Shown: piece by piece, positions 19,364 to 31,006 of the stretch
Position numbering within the stretch: position 1 is the first letter of the stretch
Layout of the letters: each line of letters begins with the position of its first letter
Origin: Micromussa lordhowensis
Lineage: Eukaryota > Cnidaria > Anthozoa > Scleractinia > Lobophylliidae
Reading direction: 5' to 3'
NCBI GenBank assembly: GCA_964020085.1
Contig: OZ026598.1
Coordinates: 22,026,105 to 22,090,104, forward strand
Length of the DNA: 64,000 bases
Notes under the pieces: generated by a model
What the model was told of the DNA's origin: nothing
The model's database searches: none
Seen by the model: the letters and a program-made list of their open reading frames with translations, nothing else
Program-made: the position numbers and the translations under genes

Positions 19364-22240
19364 AATGCCCGTATGCCAGGGTTTGTATGCCGTCATCTGC
19401 TATCCATCGCTTTGTATCAAATGGCGATAGCGATATCTTGTTCATGCACATTCCGTACATTTCGTGGCCCTCGCTCCTCAAGATTTTCATTTTGTGCATG
19501 AACTGCCTCCTTTCAAAGAGCGCTTCTTTGTAATGATCGTGTGTTATCTCTTTCTCGATCACATTCTTTTTCATGCCCTTCGCCTTCTTTTCGTTTTTTT
19601 TTTTGCCCTCTTTCAGGACTGAGTACATCTTCGGCCTTATCGCAACGACTTCCTCTATCGCCAACCTCCGCACTCATCTTTCATCTTGCCTAAAACCTTT
19701 TTGTTTCTGTTGTCGTAGAGCGGATTGTCTCTGGGGTAGTTGTTTGTGTCATACAGCCATGAGTTTTCCTTCATGTCTTCGTAAACATATTCTGTCTGGA
19801 TGTCTAAGATCAGGCTGTCTGTGTCTGTGTAGACCAGCTGACATTTGTGGCCGTATCTGGCTTTCAAGTAGTTGTAGTAAAAGTCATACATCAATATCTT
19901 GCTGTTCTCGAGAATCGTCATGCCTGTGTACACGGGCTTGTTCAGCACCAGCTTTGTTTTGCGCATGTGTATGCCTGCCATGTCGTTTCCAAAGATCGCG
20001 AATCTGTCAAAAGATGGGCTTGACAGCAGCTTTCGGATCTTATCATTTTCCCAGTCTCTCACTATCTTCACGTCAACACGGTTTCTCAGGTTCTCCATCG
20101 TCTTGCGAAACACTGAGTTGTTCATCAGCTTGTAGAAGTCTGTTTCAAAGTCGCTCTTTGCCTGTTTTCGAAACTCCGTGTTCATCTGGATGTATGGCTC
20201 CATCCACGGCTCCTGATCAAACTCTATCACTCCGTGCACTTTCTTGAGCCGCATTCCCTGCCTGAGATAAAACTGCAGGTTTCTGTAATGGGTCACGTAC
20301 TTTTCTTTGTCTTCCAGCGTCAGCACCAACTTCTCTGTGTTCGGCATGGTTAAATCCAAGTCGGCCATAAGCCGCCGCTGGTATTCCGACATCTGCTCGG
20401 GGTTGATCACTTTCTTTTCCGGCGCCAGCAGGTAGTCATTGTGGGCGTCGTGCAAGTGTGCGGGGTATTCGAGGTCCACCTCCAGTATCCAGCCCTTCTT
20501 CGAATTCGGCTTCATCTTTATTATCTGCTCTTCTGTCGGCATGACCCGCTTCCAATGAAAGCCGCTCTTCAGCAAAGGCAAGCTCATTGCCCATCTGTAG
20601 AGGTTGTTGGCATCGAGATATGTGATGTAGTTTGTTGGTTGGGCCGGGTCGTATCCTTCGACTCGCGGGTTGTTTGCCTTCACGTACCTCTTGCTTGCCA
20701 TTGATATGCCGCCTCTCATTCCCCTCTCGATCATCAGATGCATGTCCAAGTCCGTCAGCAGCTCCAGCTCTGCTCCTGTCTTTTTCAGCAAAGCGTCCCA
20801 ACTCAAGCCCGGCGTGGTGTAGTAATGTGCCGGATCCAGCCCGTATTTCTCCTGGCAAACCTTTCTAAAGTTTTCAAACACGTCTGCTAAAAGCAGCGTG
20901 TCTGTGGCCACGTACCAGTTGTGGTAGTCGCCGAGATTTCTGCATCCTAATGCCTCCCAGACCTGCTTTGCGTGCCCATACTCTTCATCTGTTATTCCCT
21001 TGCCACTCAGGCTTGAGTAGAACTTTTCTTTCTCTGGGAGTTCTGTTTCCCCAAACCTTTCAAACGAGTCCATGTACTCGTATGGGTAGATGCCTTTCTT
21101 CAGCAGCAACTGCCGCTTGTTTTCTTCTGGCATCAGTTTTTTCATGATGGGGAAGTCATCGACCCCCTTCACCAGCTTGTCAAGGCTGCTCAGCAGGAAA
21201 TTCACGCTGTCGATGAATCTCAGGTTTCCGAGTGAAAATGAGATGTATTTTTCGGTGTTTGTCGGGATGCATTTGATTTCTCCCTGAACCCTCGCCATCG
21301 CCTGCATCAGCAGGTGGCCATCATAGCCTTTCAAGTTGTGAAAGATTACTGGTATTGGTATTGTTTTCGGGTTTAGTTTGAGCTTAAAATTGCATTCGTT
21401 ATGGGCGGCGCCTCGATAGTTTCCTGTCATGTGATCGTGGTCTCTCACTGAATCTTTAAAGTTGGGTACAAGCAGCGGATCTGCACAGAATAGGCATGTT
21501 TCCTGGGTGTTTGCGATCCATTGATCGATTACGTCTTTTGGTTGTCTCCTTTCGTGCGGAACGTATCTATTATTTACCGCCTGGTGATAGCATCTTCTGT
21601 GGCTTTGCTCGCTATATTTTCCTGAATCAGGATCATACACCCCCATCGAATCGAGATAGAGGTCTTTATGCAAACTTTTGTTGCAAATATGACATTCTCC
21701 AGCGTTCCTGTGTTTTTTCCAGTCTTCATTTGTCATTACAAGCGGCCTTTTGTTTTCCATGTCTTTTCGCATTTCCATTTCATGGTTCTGGAGTTATCTC
21801 AGAAATATGAATACCGCATCTTCACCCCTGTAAGTGTATGGCCCAAAAGTCTGCCCGTCGCTCCTCACAACCACATAAGAAAACCCGCAGGGCTCATGCT
21901 TCTCTGTTTTCATGGTAAAGCTTTGTTTGTTGTCTGGCTCGCATGTGGCCATCTTTCTCACTAGGCATTCAAAGTCTGCATAAACCACATAGGGCGCTTT
22001 CATCTGCTTGTGGTGGTTCGTGAAAGACATCTTGTTTTCGCCTTGTTTCGGCATGTTCGTTCTTGTCGGGCTTTTCAGCAGCCCTTTACATTCAGGCTTG
22101 TGCCTTTCCAGAAGATCTCTCCTTGAATAGCCGTGAAGACAGCGTTCGCAGAAATGCTTGCTTTCATTATGCCTGTTTTGGTCGTATAAAAGTGCTGAAA
22201 GCCTTTTCACAAGGCTGTAGTGCGTGTTTTCGCCATATGA
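19338..22240 (-). pseudogene. Polinton family B DNA polymerase, broken and 5'-truncated
   Basis: Reading on the minus strand, a cysteine/histidine segment (HFCERCLHGYSRRDLLERHK) precedes the Exo I motif YADFEC. An in-frame TAA at 21794-21796 interrupts the frame. Later motifs are CHICN, KGYDGHLLMQA, the Pol A motif LDANNLYRWAMSLPL, the Pol B motif KLMNNSVFRKTMEN and the Pol C motif VYTDTDSLIL. A frameshift near 19660 moves the last ~105 residues to another frame. The N-terminus is cut off near 22240, where repeat-rich DNA begins, so about 960 codons remain. This type is thought to prime replication with a protein. Confidence 0.9.
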
Positions 22241-22369
22241 TGCACGTTATAGGATCGTTTTTTACCTTTTTTTGCTCTTATTACCCGTAATAACGTAATG
22301 GCGCTCCTGTCAGAGTAACTCATGCTCCTGTTATAGCTATACCCCATAATGAGAACTATAGCTAACTAG

Positions 22370-23320
22370 AAACTGGTGGTAACTGGGTTGTTACATAACG
22401 GGTCCATTAAAAAAATAATCATAATAACGTAACAGACCACTGAACAATACTGAATTACCGTAATACCGTAACAGGTCGACTGAAAATTATTGTTTACCGT
22501 AAACCGCTCGTAATAGTGTAACAACGTAACAGGTCGACTGAAAAATACTGTTTACAGAAAACCGCACGTAATAGCGTAACAACGTAATGGGTCGACTGAA
22601 AAATACTGTTTACAGAAAACCGCCTGTAATAGCGTAACAACGTAACAGGTTGACTGAAAATTATCGTTTAACGTAACGGGTCGACTGAAAAATACTGTTT
22701 ACAGAAAACCGCCCGTAATAGCGTAACAACGTAACGGGTCGACTGAAAAATACTGTTTACAGAAAACCGCCCGTAATAACGTAACAACGTAACAGGTTGA
22801 CTGAAAATTATCATTTAACGTAACGGGTCGACTGAAAAATACTGTTTACAGAAAACCGCCCGTAATAGCGTAACAACGTAACAGGTGGACTGAAAATTAT
22901 CGTTTAACGTAACAGGTCGACTGAAAAATACTGTTTACAGAAAACCGCCCGTAATAGCGTAACAACGTAACGGGTCGACTGAAAAATACTGTTTACAGAA
23001 AACCGCCCGTAATAGCGTAATACCGTAACAGGTCGACTGAAAATTATTGTTTACAGAAAAGTGCCCGTATTAATGTAATAACGTAATAGGTCCACTAAAA
23101 AATGTTGTTTACAGAAAAGCGCCCTTAATAACGTAATACCGTAACAGGTCGACTGAAAATTATTGTTAACCGAAAAACGCTCGTAATAGCGTAATACCGT
23201 AACAGGTCGATTGAAAAATATTGTTAACCGAGAAGCGCTCGTATTGGCGTAATAACGCAACAGTTCCACTGAAAAATATGGTTAATCGAAAGCGCTCGTA
23301 TTAACGTACAATTATAGGGT
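22370..23320. repeat. Minisatellite array, mixed 58-bp and 31-bp units
   Basis: At least a dozen units of about 58 bp carry GTCGACTGAAAAATACTGTT, TACAGAAAACCGCCCG and TAATAGCGTAACAACGTAAC. At several places a shorter 31-bp unit (GTTGACTGAAAATTATCGTT plus TAACGTAACGG) sits between pairs of long units, giving a higher-order pattern. Units diverge toward the right edge. It directly follows the truncated polymerase start, where a Polinton terminal repeat would be expected, and may be its tandem-repeat-bearing end. Confidence 0.8.
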
Positions 23321-23324
23321 TTTG

Positions 23325-23463
23325 CATCGGTGTAAAAACCTGTGAAGGTTTTTTCTGTTTTGTAGCTGTAGCTATTGTTATGTTTAGGGTCTATTATGTT
23401 TACTTCTTTGTATTCTTTGTTTTACGCCGTTGGTGAGTGTTACAGGCTTTTACACCGAGGATG
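23325..23463. repeat. Inverted repeat just beyond the minisatellite
   Basis: CATCGGTGTAAAAACCTGT at 23325-23343 is complementary, with few mismatches, to ACAGGCTTTTACACCGAGGATG at 23442-23463. A further AACGTAACAGGTCGACTG minisatellite fragment follows at about 23470. It could mark an element boundary. Confidence 0.5.
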
Positions 23464-23832
23464 ACCCAAAACGTAACAGGTCGACTGTCCGAGAGAAGGA
23501 CTCCTCGAGAGCCAGCGCGATGATAACACAAAGAAAGTTCGATATTTACATATGGAATGGAAAATCGTTAATTAAGCCACGAAAAGTACTCAAAACCACA
23601 TTCATAATTGTAAGTTTTCAAAAGGTGTGATGCATGGTAAACAAATACCACTTCAATGAATTTGTGAGTTCCCCTCCCCTTGCCCCCCCCCCCCCCCCAA
23701 AAAAAAAAAAAATACATATCGATAGATTTGTCGAGTCAAGTCGGTACAAACGCCGGTGGTAAAGAAATATTTATTTAGTGTGTTATTTAATTTTTAGGTT
23801 TTTTTCTATTGTTGTATGATTCCGTTTCGTGA

Positions 23833-26800
23833 CTGGCTTTCTTTCCGCGAGTATTGAAATACTTTAAAATCAAGGAGGCGATTGCCAGCAAACTATCTGA
23901 GCGAAAGCGTGCTCAAGATGAGGTAAATGCGACTTTCGACAAATTGAAAAGTCTCTGGAACCCAGATGATTTCAACGCAAACAACCTGACACTCACTGAA
24001 GACCAAGCTCTTCTACTGATTTCTTCAAAGTTGAGTTTCTATGGTGTACTCGTTTTAAAGTTGGCCTTAAATCACGTACCTGTTACCTACAGAACTACAC
24101 TAAGAGGGACAAGTACCCCGATTCGTTACACTTTGGTTGCAGCAATCATGAACAAGAAAGGTTTTTCGGTATCGCCTTGTGACGTGCAGCAATATGCCGA
24201 AGTGTTGGAGCGCTTTTGTCAAAACTTCCTGTCCTCTACCCTGCAGTTACAAGACGTTTTATGGGAACTAACCGCAGAGGGCGAGTATCGATTCAACAAA
24301 TTTATTGCTCCACCTGTTGAGTCATGTTTGAAGTGCGACGAAACCCTTGGAATGCATAATCGCCCCTCCAAGGCTGTTGTATATGGATCGGGTGGTCCAT
24401 TACCAGCTAGCAAGATAACGCTAGAATGCAAGCACTGCAAGATCCAATACGGCGTAGGCCACTTTTCTGATGACAGTGGTCGTCATTTATACCCCAGAAG
24501 TATTCAGTCGCCATTAATTGAAGCCAGCAATGTTTCATACATGGAAAGAGATCTTTATAAGTGGATTCCAAGTCTTGGGTAAGTGTGATTTCATTTTGAA
24601 TACCTTTCACTTTATGTCAAGTGAGTTCTTAAGTTTTGTGAGGGCGATTTGAACACCAATCTTTAGTCTCGCACAGTCTCTCTTGTTTCACGGGCCAACT
24701 TTCAACGCAACTATGTTGCGCCATGGATAGTAAAGAGTCTTCTACTATCCATGGTTGCGCGTTAAATGTAAAAGGCGAGGGCAAAAACCGTCAACTTGTC
24801 GTGCAACATTGTTTCGCGTTTTTCACCTTGCGTACAAACTTGTTGCGCAACTTAAGTATTTGTTGCAGGTTGAAAAAAGTTGTTGCGAAAAGTAGAGTGG
24901 GAGTCTACTTAATTGTTTCCCTCGTTTTTCATCAAACTCATAACTTGTCACGCAACAAATGTTGTCGCTGGCGCAACATACTAGTAGTTACATTAAGAGT
25001 GATGATTTCTGAATTAACATATAAATTTTCCTAAGGATGTTGCGGTTTTTTTAAAAAAATGAAATCATTTCATAAAGAACTGGATAAATTTCCGCTTTAT
25101 TACTGTCATTAATGTGCATTTATTGGCTGTCGAAAAAATAGTCTCCTTTGCAACGCTCCTCCCCACAATGTTCTGTGGTTGGCAAAATTTAAACACCAAA
25201 AGACCTGTTTGGAAACAGTGAGTATCGATATACCGTCCAGTGAAAACTATCTAAATATGAACAGGTTCTGGCGTTATCATTTTTTGTCTTGCTCTATTTC
25301 AGAAACCATTGTTGGGTGTCTTTCAGTGGCTTTTCAGAGGCCTACAATGAGATTTTTTCCCGAGGGGTAGAAAAGTTTATCACAATGGTACCAGGTTGGT
25401 TTTAATTTGTGCAATAATGAGTCGATTCAAGTGAGATTCTCTTGTTTTGTCCAGAAAAAAAATTATCAGAAATATGTTAGTAAGCCTTGCAAATTTAAGA
25501 CAAGGAAAATAATAGACCGGCAGTTGATTGTAATAGTTGACCTAAACCAGCAGTTACTTACATGTATCCACCACTCGAAATGTTTCTTTTCTAAGGTGAA
25601 ATTAATTGGGCATGAAATTTTGTACATATCCTTATGTCTACAGTTTCTTCTGTATTGCTCTAGTGGCTCGGTATTGTCAATTTTTCCTAAAATAAATCGG
25701 CTCTCCGTTGTTTTATCTCTTCCAACCAACAAATCCCAAAATTATTTGGTGCATGCTCTTCAATTGGCTTTTCAAAAATTTCATTAAAAAGATTCCGTTG
25801 CATTCTATTGAAATTCCGGTAATGAATTGCAGGACGTGATGAGGATGGTGAAGTAGATGCTGATGCTGATTTAACCAAGGAAAGTGCAGATAGAGATAAG
25901 ATTGGTATGTCAAGTGCGTGTGTTATTTCTAACCGTGCCCTTGCTCAATGAAATGCATTGGAGTGTCTGGGCAGTTATCATGGGGGGAGTGGGGGGGGGG
26001 GGGATAACAAGAAAGCTTGGGTATACAACCTAGTTCCCGAAACTCTTACCCTAAAAGAAAGAAAAATTGCTCTTTTACCATAAGTACCGTATTTACCCGT
26101 GTATAAGTCGATCCCGTGTATAAGTCGACCCCCCATTTTGGAGCCAAAAAAATAAGTTTTTTTCTCATTTCTGGATAAGAATTTTCTTGAAAAACCAATC
26201 TCATATCTTCGAATTTTCTTTCAGGTATGTTATAGTTACACGAAAAAAATCACAGCAAGTTTGGACGTAAAGTTTATTATTGCATGTACACCAGCGTTGA
26301 AGCATGTTTTAGCGACAAATATAAGCTGCATTTTGTTCATAATTTTTGAAATAAGCTTACAAAATCACACATACTAATCTTTAACGAACCTTTATCGTTG
26401 TGGAGCATTGTGAAGCAGGTTTACAAGACAGGCTAAACGCCAAGGAAGCTCAAGAAACTTTGAAAATGCTTCGATAAGCAAAGTGCCACGATGCCTTGGA
26501 AATTGGTAACCGAGCTAGCTCCTAGGACCACACACGCTCACATGGTTACAAAGCCAGGTTACTAAGCAGCAAACTTTCGTAGCTACAACTGTGGCTTTCG
26601 TTGAGCAGACTTGCCACGGTATTTGCAACAAATATTACTTCTTTATTCTAGAAATGTGCCAGTGAGTATCTACAACATTCAGCTTTACGTTAGGAGATCA
26701 TTCTTAAAGCATTTTAACTTGAACCGCTCAGGTCGATCAAGGAAAAGACATCGTAACTTGCACCGTGTAAAAGTGGATGTTCGTTGACATATGCGACAAT

Positions 26801-29800
26801 TGTTATGCTAATTTGTCCTGACCATCTTTTTATCTCAGTTTTTGACCCATGTATAAGTCGATGGCGACTTTTTGGACCAATTTTTAGGCTATAAAAGGTC
26901 GACTTATACACGGGTAAATACGGAAACAATGTACTGACCTTACCAAAAAAAATTGATGCCTTTTATTATTAGTTTCCCAATACAGGCAGATTTTAAAGGG
27001 TGGGTGAAGGGCTTTTGGCATGTTCTTGCAGATAATGATGAGAAAGTGATATAGGCTGCCTTAACAAGAGTGTATAATTATATGCTGATGTAATTAATTG
27101 CAGTAACCCACCTAATAATCCGACCATTAACACTATTCCTCTCTCAGAAATTCAAACATCAGCCGGAGAGTCCAGTTCAACTTTAACCCAAGACAAATCT
27201 ACCAAAGGTGTGTTAAAAAAAGCATTATTTATAATATTATTGTTTGTTTGGTATTTTAAGTTAGAAAATTTATTGATTGATTGTGACCTGATGGTTTAAT
27301 TTTTCTTTAGCCAATCTTCCTGGAGAGATTTCAAGCAAATGTGTTGCCAAATTCTACTGGAAACAGGAGCTTGCAGAAGAGTTAGATGATTTGGGTTTAC
27401 ATGAGAACTGGGTGTTTGCTGCCAAAACAGGACCTTTGTGTGGTTTAGAAGAGGATGCCATGGAACACGTTGAGAAGACTCGTAGTGAAAATCTATGTAG
27501 TCATGATTGCACACCTAGTTGTCAACAAAAAGGTCAACTTTAATACTTCCTAGACTAACTTGTACTGTACTTTAGATTTTACAGGTTCATATAACTTTGA
27601 ATATTATATGAGCAAAGTTTTGCATCTTAAATTTTTTTACAACAACATCAATGGTTCTATTAGGATTACTAAAATTATGTAAAAATGACAATGAATAATT
27701 AACAATTAGACCCATAGCCACTATGGACCTTGAGGGCGAAGGGTCTAATTGTTTTAGTATCACCCAACTAGTAGGACTGAAAAGGCAATGATAACGTTCG
27801 TTCATTTTCATTCATTCATTTTTTATTTGCCATTTATGCAATATTTCACAGTAGTTTTATACAGAAAAGAAAAATTAAATGGCAAAGAGACCTGAAGGAA
27901 ATCATGGGGCTTATACTAAGTCAGGTCTCCTCACTTAAAAAAAAACAGGTCTTAATATAAATTTGAATTTGAACATTGGCAAATGCAAGCTGAAGAAAAA
28001 TTTATTTGGGGAAAAACGAAAGAAAAACCAGCAAATTTCGCTACTCGATCTAGTACCCTAGTAGCGTAGCCAATCAAGATGAAGGATATACATAATATTA
28101 GTCCACTAGGCTGATTAGATTATTTATCCTCGTCAAAGTAGTTTAAAGGATATCTAAAAAATAAGACACTTATTTCTCGTCAACAGGTTGCGGCATCGTG
28201 TATGTGGCTGATGGCAACTGGAAACTGAAGTATCCACAGTGTATGTGGAAAGTCCCTATTACAGTTGAGGGTTTCAACCAAGTCAACTACCCAAACATTT
28301 GCCCCCTCTCTCCGGAAAGAGGCCAGGCCTTTTGCAAATCCCATTGCAAAATGGCAGCCCAAAACAAACTTCCTCATGGATTACATGAGTTCCTTCGATA
28401 TTGTGGCATTCAAGGTAGCTGTGGGCTGTTACATTACTTCAATTTTATGTTTTGCATGCAAGTATTTCTTGTTATTGCCATGTTGACCAAAAAATAGACG
28501 CAATAACAGCTGTCACCAACCTAAGGTCATTATTTGCTTCAAAGTTTTTAGGGGTACTATTATTTTTCTTAGTTGGCCTAATTTCTCTCTTCCCCTTGTG
28601 ATCAATACCAGCTTCTTGTGGGGTTTTGCCTTCCTTATTTACCCAACAAAAGAATCTTCAAGTTTTAACATATTTTCACTTTTTCAGGCGATCATGACAG
28701 AAATTCAAAGTCAACACATGAAAAAATTGAAGAGAAACTAAAATCTTGTACCCAGACTGACAGCACAGCTGAACAAGTAGATACAACAACATATCAAGGT
28801 ATGCACTAGTTTTGAATTAGAAACCAACATATCAATCTTGAATAAAGAATATTTATATGCATGACATACCGATAATTTTGTAGCAATAGTTGAATTGTAT
28901 CACATTTTTTTATTCCACCAGGAACTGGCCAATTTATTCGTTCACACAGCAGGTTTCTAAAAGATTGTGCTGAACAGGTCCCTACAACATGCAACAAAGA
29001 TACGGGTGGTTGCAAGACGTTGCACAGTTGGTCAAGGGGTGTCTTCTTTGTCGTAAGTGCTGGTGGGCACATAGAATATTGGCAGCCTATATACAGGTAA
29101 GGATGCATGTAATTTAGACGAGTTCCAATAAGTCCCTTATGTACATGTTTATTAATGTCATGTAAAATTGATCATTGAGTAATGGGTATTGCTATCTTCT
29201 TAAGGATTTACAGATTATGTTGCACTGACAGTCTTTATCAGGTCGTGTGTGAATAGATATGTGAAATTACAAAGTAGTATTGTTTGTTTTATCTGATTGC
29301 AAGTCAGCATAGCTGGGTTTTGAGCCACAGACTACTTACTATTATGAAAATGTTGAAAAAATATGTTTACAGTATATCTATTATACATAAAATTCCTGTT
29401 TTCATTTGTCAGGTCTGAATCACCCACTCAGGCTTTCTTAATATTAATCCTTTGGTTGTACCGGAAGTTCAGACCATTGTTAGACGGGGGAATGTCTTCT
29501 CAAGCAGTTCAAGAACTAATGACCAAAACAATATTGGCATACGACAACATGTGCCATGTTGATGGATTAAAGGCTGCAGCAAAAACCCTCCCCTTTCCAG
29601 AGCCACTGGATAGAGTCTGGTCATCTATTATCAAGGTTATTGACAAACTGCATATTCGTAACCACAAGGATGCTAAATGCAAAACACTCTACAACCCAGA
29701 GGGTAAAGTACCAGAAGGGTTTAATACTATGGCTGCAGAACAAACATTTGTTTGGGCAAGTAGGCTTAAGCGCATTGTGTGTGCCATGCCGAGACAACAT

Positions 29801-29905
29801 CAGTTTTTCTACTTGCATCGTGCAGTGAAACGTCGCAACAAGTACACTCAGCATTGCCACAACTTAAGCAAAATCCCTCTCCTTCCAAAACAGTCCATTG
29901 TTTGA
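23833..29905 (+). CDS. KDZ-type transposase gene, nine exons
   Basis: Exons: about 23833-24578, 25327-25394, 25833-25904, 27148-27207, 27311-27532, 28187-28414, 28688-28798, 28922-29096 and 29413-29905. All have GT-AG introns and join without a stop. Exon 1 holds a cysteine-cluster segment (ESCLKCDETLGMH then LECKHCKIQYG) like those associated with KDZ transposases. Exons 5-6 add a second Cys/His region. The last two exons hold the KDZ core: SRGVFFVVSAGGHIEYW, LAYDNMCHVDGLK, IDKLHIRNHKD and FNTMAAEQTFVWASRLKRI. No in-frame ATG starts exon 1, so a 5' exon is missing from this model. KDZ enzymes are DDE transposases; this copy could be active or domesticated. Confidence 0.75.
24721..24754. repeat. 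Perfect 12-bp-stem hairpin in KDZ intron 1
   Basis: CCATGGATAGTA at 24721-24732 and its exact complement at 24743-24754 flank a 10-nt loop. The surrounding ~270 bp are rich in TTGCGCAAC/TTGTTGCG motifs, suggesting a small foldback or MITE inserted in the intron. Confidence 0.6.
26087..26923. mobile_element. Non-autonomous TIR element (pogo-like ends) in a KDZ intron
   Basis: The left end CCGTATTTACCCGTGTATAA is matched by its reverse complement at the right end (to 26923); the repeat is about 25 bp. TA precedes the left end; the right flank is AA, so the target copy is imperfect. AAGTCGA is repeated inside both ends. There is no transposase ORF. The start resembles the element at 2664. Confidence 0.7.
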
Positions 29906-29976
29906 AATAATGCACATTATTGTTATTGCTCATCAAATGTAAATATATCTGTTTCTATATAATTAAGCAATGAAAG

Positions 29977-30585
29977 TGATCTATTCTCGGTTTTCATGTG
30001 ACTTAATCATGTTCCAAAATTAAATATTACCCTTCCTTCTCAGGTTTTAGTTTCATCAGATAAAAGACCCTACAGGAACTAGACGTTTCACAATGTTTCA
30101 GCTCGACAGGGTTCTTCTTATTGTAATAGAGCACGTTTGAATTTACAAGCCTTTGTGTTGCGTGGCATGAAATTGCGACCCGAGAAGGCTACCGTGTAGG
30201 TGAAAAGATTAGTTATCTTTTTAGTTTTTGCTAACTGAACAGTGCTTGCACTAGAAGCAACATTTCTTTAAATGTGTCGGAGCTCTAGAGCAATAATTTT
30301 TCGTTTCAATAACAAAACTCAGTGACAGATGTTTCTGTTACTTTACGTCGCCATGTATGTGCCCCTCAGAAGGACACAAACATGGCGTTTCCATACAAAG
30401 CTCTATAAATTTGGGTAACACACTTCTGCAAAAAACGCGCGAATGAAAACCAGCAGAGACCTGATTCTTGGCGAGGTTGTTTATATATCAATCACCTATC
30501 ATATCCCAGATTCTTGACTATTTTCATTGAACGTTTACGATTTTTAGTTTTGATCACATGACTGGTGACAACCGAGAATAGATCA
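29977..30585. mobile_element. MITE-like TIR element after the KDZ gene
   Basis: TGATCTATTCTCGGTTTTCA at 29977 is matched by the reverse complement of sequence ending at 30585 (ACCGAGAATAGATCA), with a small insertion within the repeat. The interior is non-coding. Target duplication is unclear because TGATC itself may be part of the repeat or the target. Confidence 0.55.
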
Positions 30586-31006
30586 TATCAAATTAATTTT
30601 CAATATATACATGTAGACCATGTATCACAAATTTCCCAACATTATGGTGACAAAATGAGTAACTGTCATCAAGCAGACATCCAGAACACAACAGTTTGTT
30701 ACTGTAAAATTTTTTTGAATACTTCAATAGCATTATGTGCAAAACGAATTTGGTCTCAGTATAGTACTCAGTATAGCAAAGCTATCTCCCTTTTTTAGCT
30801 CTTCAACGATATAAAAGACTGCTAAATGTAATAGCTTTTGAACTTCACCATGCAGGTATAATACAGCATATTACATATACAGCTATTTCAATTAAGGTTG
30901 TCGGATAAAAGTTTCAGGCTTAAAGACAAGACCGAAAGGTAATATGGGTAGTTCTTAAATAAATTACGTTACTGATTAATTAATTTTCTGAGGCGCGACA
31001 AGTAGG

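Larger units (their letters stand above)
3313..23330. mobile_element. Decayed Polinton/Maverick, split by a Tc1 insertion
   Basis: The gene set is that of a Polinton/Maverick: major-capsid-like protein, packaging ATPase, retroviral-type integrase and family B DNA polymerase, with several small membrane proteins. The left end is truncated at the pogo fragment. The right end is ill-defined and probably lies in or just after the minisatellite array (about 22370-23320). An 8387-bp Tc1/mariner element sits at 8944-17330, so the Polinton without it is about 11.6 kb. I did not find an adenain-like cysteine protease, which Polintons normally encode. Most core genes carry stops or frameshifts, so this is an old copy. 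Confidence 0.85.

Noticed and set aside
19573..20247. 224-codon plus-strand Cys/Ser-rich ORF
   Set aside because: It lies antisense to the conserved DNA polymerase motifs and has the composition of a shadow frame.
22370..23320. CRISPR-like array
   Set aside because: Units are contiguous minisatellite copies with no unique spacers, in a eukaryotic context.
23680..23715. Poly-C then poly-A run as an integration tail
   Set aside because: No target duplication or retroelement sequence is next to it; treated as low-complexity sequence.
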